From positions 10,006,649 to 10,070,648 of the forward strand of contig CM055312.2 in NCBI GenBank assembly GCA_029255685.2: 64,000 bases of DNA, in the 5' to 3' direction. The notes under the pieces are model-generated. The model was given only the letters and a program-made list of their open reading frames with translations, did no database searches and had not been told where the DNA came from. The position numbers were made by a program, and so were the translations under genes. The DNA is from Silene conica (lineage: Eukaryota; Streptophyta; Magnoliopsida; Caryophyllales; Caryophyllaceae). Numbering within the stretch: the first letter of the stretch is position 1; the number at the start of each line of letters is the position of its first letter. Shown here one piece after another: positions 58,396-64,000 of the stretch.

Positions 58396-61300
58396 ATGAA
58401 TCCATTAACCCTAGTGAGAAGAACACAAAACATAAATGCAAAAGAAGCAGAATTAGGGATTTCAGATGAAGCTTCATGGCATGCTAATTACAAAGATTCA
58501 GCTTATGTTTTCGTCGGCGGCATTCCTTATGATCTCACTGAAGGCGATCTTCTTGCTGTTTTTGCTCAGTAATTCTTCTTCATTACCATTTTAATTTTTA
58601 TTTTAAGAAATGTTCTAAAAATCATAGTATTGTTTGAAATGATTGTTGATTATAGAGAACGGAATTGTTGCGTATTTATGCTTTGTTTGGAATTGTTTGT
58701 TTATTTAGTTGAGGGAATGGTGATTTTGCTGCTGACTGATTTTGAAGTTAGGGTTTAGGATGGTGTTAAGGTTTGATGATGTCGATGAGGTTTGATAGTT
58801 ATCTGTAGTTTAATTGTATCGGAGTAATTGGAACTGCTTCCTCTGTCCAAGTCAAATTGTGAACTGTTTTAGAAGGTAGGGTTTTGATGGTGTTGAACTT
58901 TGATGATAGCGAGAAGATTTGATAGTTTTTGGAACTTTGATGAATTATTGGGACGGGACAGGATGGTGGAGTAATTGATTAGTTGAGGATTAGTGGATTG
59001 ATACCTGATCTCTCAGAATAAGATTAAGCAAGACATTTTGAAGATTGAGTCGGTAATCCAGAACCAACTAGATTTAGCTGGATTACTGAGTCATTAATCT
59101 TTGGTTCTGGATGGTTGACACTAAAAAACCGTGCATTTGCACATGCACAGGATCTATTGTAGTTAGTAAGCAAGCATCTGCAATCTTAAGTGATTACGGG
59201 ATCTATACTAGTTAGTAGTTAGTAATTAAGCATCTGCAGTGGATCCACTGAAGAGCCATTAATCATTGGGTCTGGATTACGATGGACTAAAGCTAAATGG
59301 CTCTCTCAAATTGCTGCCCTTTTTCTTTATTGTTGTTTACTTGTTACGTATGGTCGCCTGATGCAATTGTCAAAGCAATTTCGTTTTAGACCATTTAGAA
59401 ATGGCCTCATTTGTTGCTGATACCTGGCCCATAGGACTAAGTTTGCCCCATTTGCCTGGATTGTGGGAGCCCTCGAGGCTCAGGCTTCGGTGTAAAATTG
59501 TTAAATATTTGATACTGTATCCCTCTACCCCGCAATGAGCGGTAACCATTAAGGCGTTGGGTGGTGTAGTTGTTTGGTAGTGTATTTCTTTGAAAGGATA
59601 AGTTGGTATTAGTGCGATTATTTGAATTTTTTTTGTATATTATGCTCTTGTATTGTCTTCATTTCAATTTGTTGTTCTTGTTTCTGACTTTATTATTGCA
59701 ATCTCACAATATACTCTATATTCTGTGGACTGTTGTATAGGTACGGAGAGATCGTGGATGTTAATCTGGTTAGGGAAAAGTCCACTGGTAAATCTAAAGG
59801 TTTTGCATTTGTTGCATACGAGGATCAAAGAAGCACAACCCTTGCTGTAGGTCAGATTCTTGTTTTCCATACTTTGGCGTCTTTCATTTGTTAGTGTTCT
59901 TCCATTCCAGCTGTTGAATATAAGATTTCTATAACTTTACTGACTCAACTTTCTCTTTCCCTAGATAATCTAAATGGGGCTCAGATAGCTGGTAGAACTA
60001 TACGGGTTGATCATGTTGCCAACTACAAAAAGAAAGAAGAAGAGGATGAAGAAACAGAGAGGCAAAAAAGGGAGGAAAGAGGTGTATGCCGTGCCTTCCA
60101 GAGGGGCGAATGCAAGTATGGCGATTCATGCAAATTCTCTCATGATGAGCAAGTGCGTTTTCTATCTTTAATGACAAGTATATATCTGTTGATGTTGCTG
60201 ACAGAGTCTTTCTCTTTCAGTATCCTGTATTAACACATCGAGTAGACTATGAACCCCTTTTCTTATTTTTATTTTGGTTGTGATAATACCTATCTTTGAC
60301 AGACCCGATAATATACTTCAAGGAATAATTCAATGGGAATAAGGGTACTTTAGCTGAATTGTTGTCTCTGCTGCGTCTGGCCCTTCCTGTAGGCACCTTT
60401 TGAAAGCAGGGAGTGTGACAACGTAACTGTTGGCAAGAAATTTCATTTATTGAATTGAGGCTGCCTTCCTTTGACCCCACATACTTCGTAATGTCTTTTC
60501 ATTACTCTTTTGTTGTTGATAAGATAAATTTTAGCTCACTCGGAATAAACTGTTTTTAGAAAGTTTTGCTGGCCATTCACATTATGTGAACTGGAGCTTC
60601 TCTAGTGAGACGTCAAAACTCCCACTTATGCTGTTCAAGGTTTTCCAGCGACTTATTGACTGCATAAGCAAAGCGCTTTTGATCCATATAGTTGAAGCTA
60701 TAGTGAGTGGCATATATGTGATGCTTTAAAGTGTATTTAGTTGCTTGTGCTGTTTTGTGTTTCTTCAAAAGTTCAAAATGATCAGTTGATTGTTCTCTTT
60801 TTATTTCTCTCCTTGGTGGTATGTTATGAGTATTAAACTTCTCTTAAGTGAGTTATCATTTTTTAAAATTTGCTAATTTCTCTTGTTTCTCTCTGTTCTT
60901 AGAGAGCTGCAGACACTGGATGGGGTCCGGAGGAGGAGAGAAAGGCGAGGTCGGCCCTTGACAAGCTTGATAAACGTTCAACGGATCATAAAAGATCACG
61001 TGATGCTCCACCTAGTCGTGCTCCAGAGGGAAAAGGGCATGATGCTTATGATAGACCATCTTTTGCTGGAAAGAAAATTACTAAAAGTGACGAGGACATT
61101 GGTGACAGGGCCAAGCGCTTAAAATACGAAGATCAGGACAAACGAACTGTCGAGAGATCATCAAGGTATGAACCCGAATCAAAGAAGCCTAGAGATCGTG
61201 ATGAGAAGGAAGAGATGAGAACCAAGAGGCATGATTCACAAGGTAGGGCCACTCGAGACGAGCGGGATAGAGACAGGAGCAGGGATAGGGGGAGAGACAG

Positions 61301-61448
61301 AGACAGGGATGTGAGAGGCAAAGACGGAGATAGGAAGAAGCAACCATCTCAAACTAGAGACTATCCTTCTAAACATCATAGAGACCATGAGACTGAAAAT
61401 TCACGGCAAGGTAGACGCAATGATGATTACCATAGATCACGTAGATAG
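58396..61448 (+). CDS. RRM and CCCH zinc-finger protein (RBMX2 / C3H25-like), four exons
   Basis: Exons 58396-58568, 59741-59850, 59965-60152 and 60903-61448 join in frame to 338 residues. The RRM spans about residues 35-115, with RNP2-like VFVGGI and RNP1-like KGFAFVAY. A CCCH finger CRAFQRGECKYGDSCKFSH (CX7CX5CX3H) is followed by a long Arg/Asp/Ser/Lys-rich charged tail (RDRDRSRDRG type). This architecture is that of plant zinc finger CCCH protein 25, the counterpart of yeast Ist3 and human RBMX2, a spliceosomal factor acting in the nucleus on pre-mRNA. The ATG follows a pyrimidine-rich leader. Intron 1 (1.17 kb) contains Helitron-end-like words near 59130-59210. The gene is convergent with the PH1-like gene. 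Confidence 0.93.
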
Positions 61449-62696
61449 TATCATTTGGAAAAATTGTTCTAAACTGTTGAACGAGGATCTGTCGCTGCTT
61501 GCATCTGGGTTTTGTAGTGGAGATCATTCGAGGTATTTACGGATCAACACCTACTTGTGTTCGTTTTGTTCTACTTTCTATGGCAGCAGAAGAAGATGAA
61601 GATTACATCATATTAGTTGACCCGTCATTTTCTGTTATTTTAGGCGGGCCAATTAATGAGAGATGAGTATATTGTTAATTGTATTACTGTATCATTTTGT
61701 TAGTTATCTCTGGCAATTGTTTTGGTCAGTTGTTTTTAAGTTTCCCTTTCATATCTGCGCAGCACAAAATTTATTTCACGAGTTCATAATTGGTATCTAC
61801 ATGGCAAAAGTTAGCATTTTGAATTTCTATCAGGTCAACTTTCTCATACTATTCTAATTAGAAGCTCAAATTAAGATGGGTTCCATTGCAAAACTAGATA
61901 GAATCCGAGTGACGTAATTTTAGAACCGTTACATGCGGTAATTCTTTCCATTGCGACTGATTTCCCCCAATCATACATGGCTCACAAGTACTCACAAGGC
62001 AAATTGTTCCTAATTTTACATACTTTGGTATCGTTGTGAAACGAAGCAAAAAGCATAAAAAATGCTGTAAGCCAGGATTTGAACCCGGATTCATAGAACT
62101 AGGTTGGCCCTAAAAACAGTCGTCCAGAATCGACCAAAATTTGTCAAGTTGAATTGAAATTAAATTAATCTCAAACAACCGCAGCCCAAAACCGATCAAA
62201 ATCTGTGAAATTAAATTGTTTTCTTTTTCTAAACTTAAATTACCCAAACCCAAATACTCGATTGAAGACGACATAGGTGTCATTGGGCTAACATAAAATT
62301 GTACCCACCTCGATTGAGGACGATTTCAATTTTAAGCAGTTACCATCTGATTCTACACAATTCAAGCCAAACCGGACCATGTTCAGAACTCAATAAAAAT
62401 AACTTAAATTAGATCAGTTCATGAAAAGGTATGCAAATAATTGAGACGGATCACGGATGCGATAAATTGTGATTTTGAAACCCTTTCACAACACAGTTAT
62501 ATACATTAACCCGAATGTTTAATATACAAATTTTCCCATTCAAGAAAAATATATACGGAGTACAAATTTACAACAGCGAGAGTAAAAACTTAACCCTGTG
62601 AGATTATGTAAAGTTTCAAAATGTGATTTTTATAAGGGTGTAATCTACGCAAATACTTTGTCAGCGTGAGACCGTTTCATATAAGAATTAGCGAGC
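61449..62696. other. Intergenic region between convergent genes
   Basis: The first few hundred bases are likely the 3' UTR of the RRM/CCCH gene (stop at 61446-61448). Around 62070-62098, CCAGGATTTGAACCCGG read on the minus strand is a tRNA T-arm-like / pol III B-box word without a full cloverleaf, perhaps a SINE relic. Confidence 0.5.
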
Positions 62697-63125
62697 TTAA
62701 TCATCATTTTCGGGTATGACAACACCATTCATCTGAGCAATGACACGACCAATAGAGCCCACCCACTGTTGCCTCTCCGTATCCGATTCAGCAACAAAGT
62801 AGGTGGGACACCCATCTACATACACCACAAACGAACATGGTTTGTTGATTTCGTCCTCGGCGTATCTGACAGCCTGGCACCGGTTAAGGTGTAGTACGCC
62901 ACGTGGCAGGGCGTTCTCGTTGACGTGAGAAGGGTGCTTGAACCAGACCATTTTGCCCTGTTTCACTATGAACCAACGCCGTCTCCAGGTTCGCAAGTAC
63001 TCACCTCCTTTCTTCGACAGCCATCCTTCACGTTCAGGGTCGACCCAGAATTCGACGTTGTTGTAGTCTCCTGCAGACGGCGAACCCGGGTTTATTGCTT
63101 GCCATAAGATATCCACTTTCTCCAT
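62697..63125 (-). CDS. PH1: Pleckstrin homology domain protein, AtPH1-like
   Basis: 142 residues, intronless, made almost entirely of one PH domain (about residues 28-132). The first strands read REGWLSKKGGEYLRTWRRRW FIVKQGKM, with the basic residues that bind phosphoinositides, and the C-terminal helix has the invariant Trp in ERQQWVGSIGRVI. AtPH1 is a small protein of similar length that binds phosphatidylinositol 3-phosphate and acts at late endosomes in plants; function here is by family. The start MEKVDILWQAI is the first ATG downstream of a T-rich leader (T-run at 63207-63228 on +). No transmembrane or extra domain. Confidence 0.95.
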   Translation of the reverse strand: MEKVDILWQAINPGSPSAGDYNNVEFWVDPEREGWLSKKGGEYLRTWRRRWFIVKQGKMVWFKHPSHVNENALPRGVLHLNRCQAVRYAEDEINKPCSFVVYVDGCPTYFVAESDTERQQWVGSIGRVIAQMNGVVIPENDD

Positions 63126-63484
63126 TGATTTGTTTGGTTGAGATGTTAAAGAATGATGAGGCGGGTCTCTTTTTTTGGGTGTAAGGAAAGGGTTTGAAGA
63201 AATAGCTTTTTTTTTTTTTTTTTTTTTTGGTTTTGCACATCAATGAAGTAATGAGTAATTTATACGACACCCTTTCTGTTTGAAGGTCGATTTTTTTTTG
63301 TTGTTGTCATGGGCGGATTTAGGAGCCTTCGGGTGGCCACGTGTCTCCCATAAAATTTTCGACCGACTCCAACATAGTTGGTGACGCATAATATTAACAA
63401 AATATAACCATGACCTTACTATGTGACAAGTTCTAAAATATTGAACCACTTGTATTTATTGTTAAATTTTATTCCAAAATGTAT
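63126..63484. other. PH1-like promoter and 5' flank
   Basis: Upstream of the minus-strand gene; contains an A-rich run on the coding strand (63207-63228 on +) and no further gene. Confidence 0.5.
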
Positions 63485-63836
63485 TACTCCCTCCTATTCA
63501 ACATAACATTCCCTATTTCTTTTTTCGTCTATTCACGATACTTTCCCTATTTCCTTATTTAGTAAAGTTTTTATACCTATTTTAATCACCTCACCCCACC
63601 ACAATACCCAACCATACTCATACTTTATACTTATTTTAATCACCTTACCCACAACAATTACCCCACAATACATACCCTCTCTCCAATTACCCAACCCCAC
63701 ACCAATACTTTCCCATATAATAATCCCCCCTCTCCAATTACCCAACCCCACACCAATACTTTCCCATATAATAATTCCCTCCTTATTCTCCGTGCCTTCC
63801 CCAAATAAGGAAGGTTATGTTGAATAGGAGGGAGTA
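63485..63836. mobile_element. Stowaway MITE
   Basis: 352 bp, ends TACTCCCTCCTATTCAACAT and ATGTTGAATAGGAGGGAGTA (perfect over 20 bp) with TA at the edges. The interior has a doubled block CCTCTCCAATTACCCAACCC (about 63677 and 63729). Confidence 0.93.
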
Positions 63837-64000
63837 TATTTTATAACTATAAGTCATTATTTTTATATATACTTCAAATATATACTTCGTAGTATTTTAT
63901 AGAAAACGTTATTTTTGAAAAAAATATCTATAAGCCAATTTTTTCCCTTTTTTACTTAAATATTAATTAGTATATAACAAAGAATCAAAATATAAAAATA
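63837..64000. other. AT-rich edge of window
   Basis: Nothing recognised. Confidence 0.5.

Noticed and set aside
62057..62100. Possible tRNA gene
   Set aside because: Only a T-arm/B-box-like word is present; no acceptor or anticodon arm can be folded.
1..64000. CRISPR array or bacterial-type operon
   Set aside because: No regularly spaced short repeats with unique spacers; genes have spliceosomal introns and plant families.

Overview
This looks like nuclear DNA of a flowering plant. The evidence is U2-type introns with GT..AG ends, plant-specific gene families (AIRP2-type RING ligase, non-specific phospholipase C, AMT1, AtPH1-like, type-A G-gamma) and a dense, mostly non-autonomous plant transposon load. 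The style of the repeats suggests a eudicot, perhaps Caryophyllales, but that is an impression. No bacterial, organellar, viral or CRISPR features were seen.

Layout. 1-8253 is a recently inserted non-coding LTR retrotransposon (LARD-like, Ty3-type ends, about 2.26 kb LTRs; the left LTR is cut by the window edge). It sits inside the RNase H region of a reverse-oriented Ty1/copia (Ale-like) element at 8254-12685. That element in turn sits in the RNase H tail of a LINE (12686-13046), so three insertions are nested. 13325-14334 is a 3-copy tandem array of about 335 bp. 14390-15518 is a Mutator-type element with about 245-bp inverted repeats and a 9-bp target duplication. 15620-17603 is a non-autonomous hAT with an 8-bp duplication. 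17682-17753 is tRNA-Lys(UUU).

Genes: an intronless CDR1/nepenthesin-type aspartic protease (18121-19503 +), a type-A G-protein gamma subunit (21312-21638 +) tail-to-tail with a five-exon AIRP2-like RING E3 ligase (22167-25566 -), a five-exon non-specific phospholipase C (42859-47217 +), an intronless AMT1 ammonium transporter (48448-49845 +), and a four-exon RRM/CCCH protein of the RBMX2/C3H25 type (58396-61448 +) tail-to-tail with an AtPH1-like PH-domain gene (62697-63125 -).

Between the genes, 27-41 kb and 50-57.5 kb are almost entirely transposon-derived: Helitron ends, a Helitron carrying a broken Pif1 helicase, a 5'-truncated LINE with a 15-bp target duplication, a short LINE RNase H insert with a 16-bp duplication, Stowaway and Tourist MITEs, Mutator-type MITEs, tRNA-derived and Au-like SINEs, and three further non-autonomous hATs. 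Several sit in introns of the host genes. The genes show no operon-like functional link. I did not find a clear new biological system. The most distinctive signals are the coding-free but young LARD with an internal minisatellite, and the set of hATs that share a terminal motif while carrying unrelated subterminal repeat arrays.
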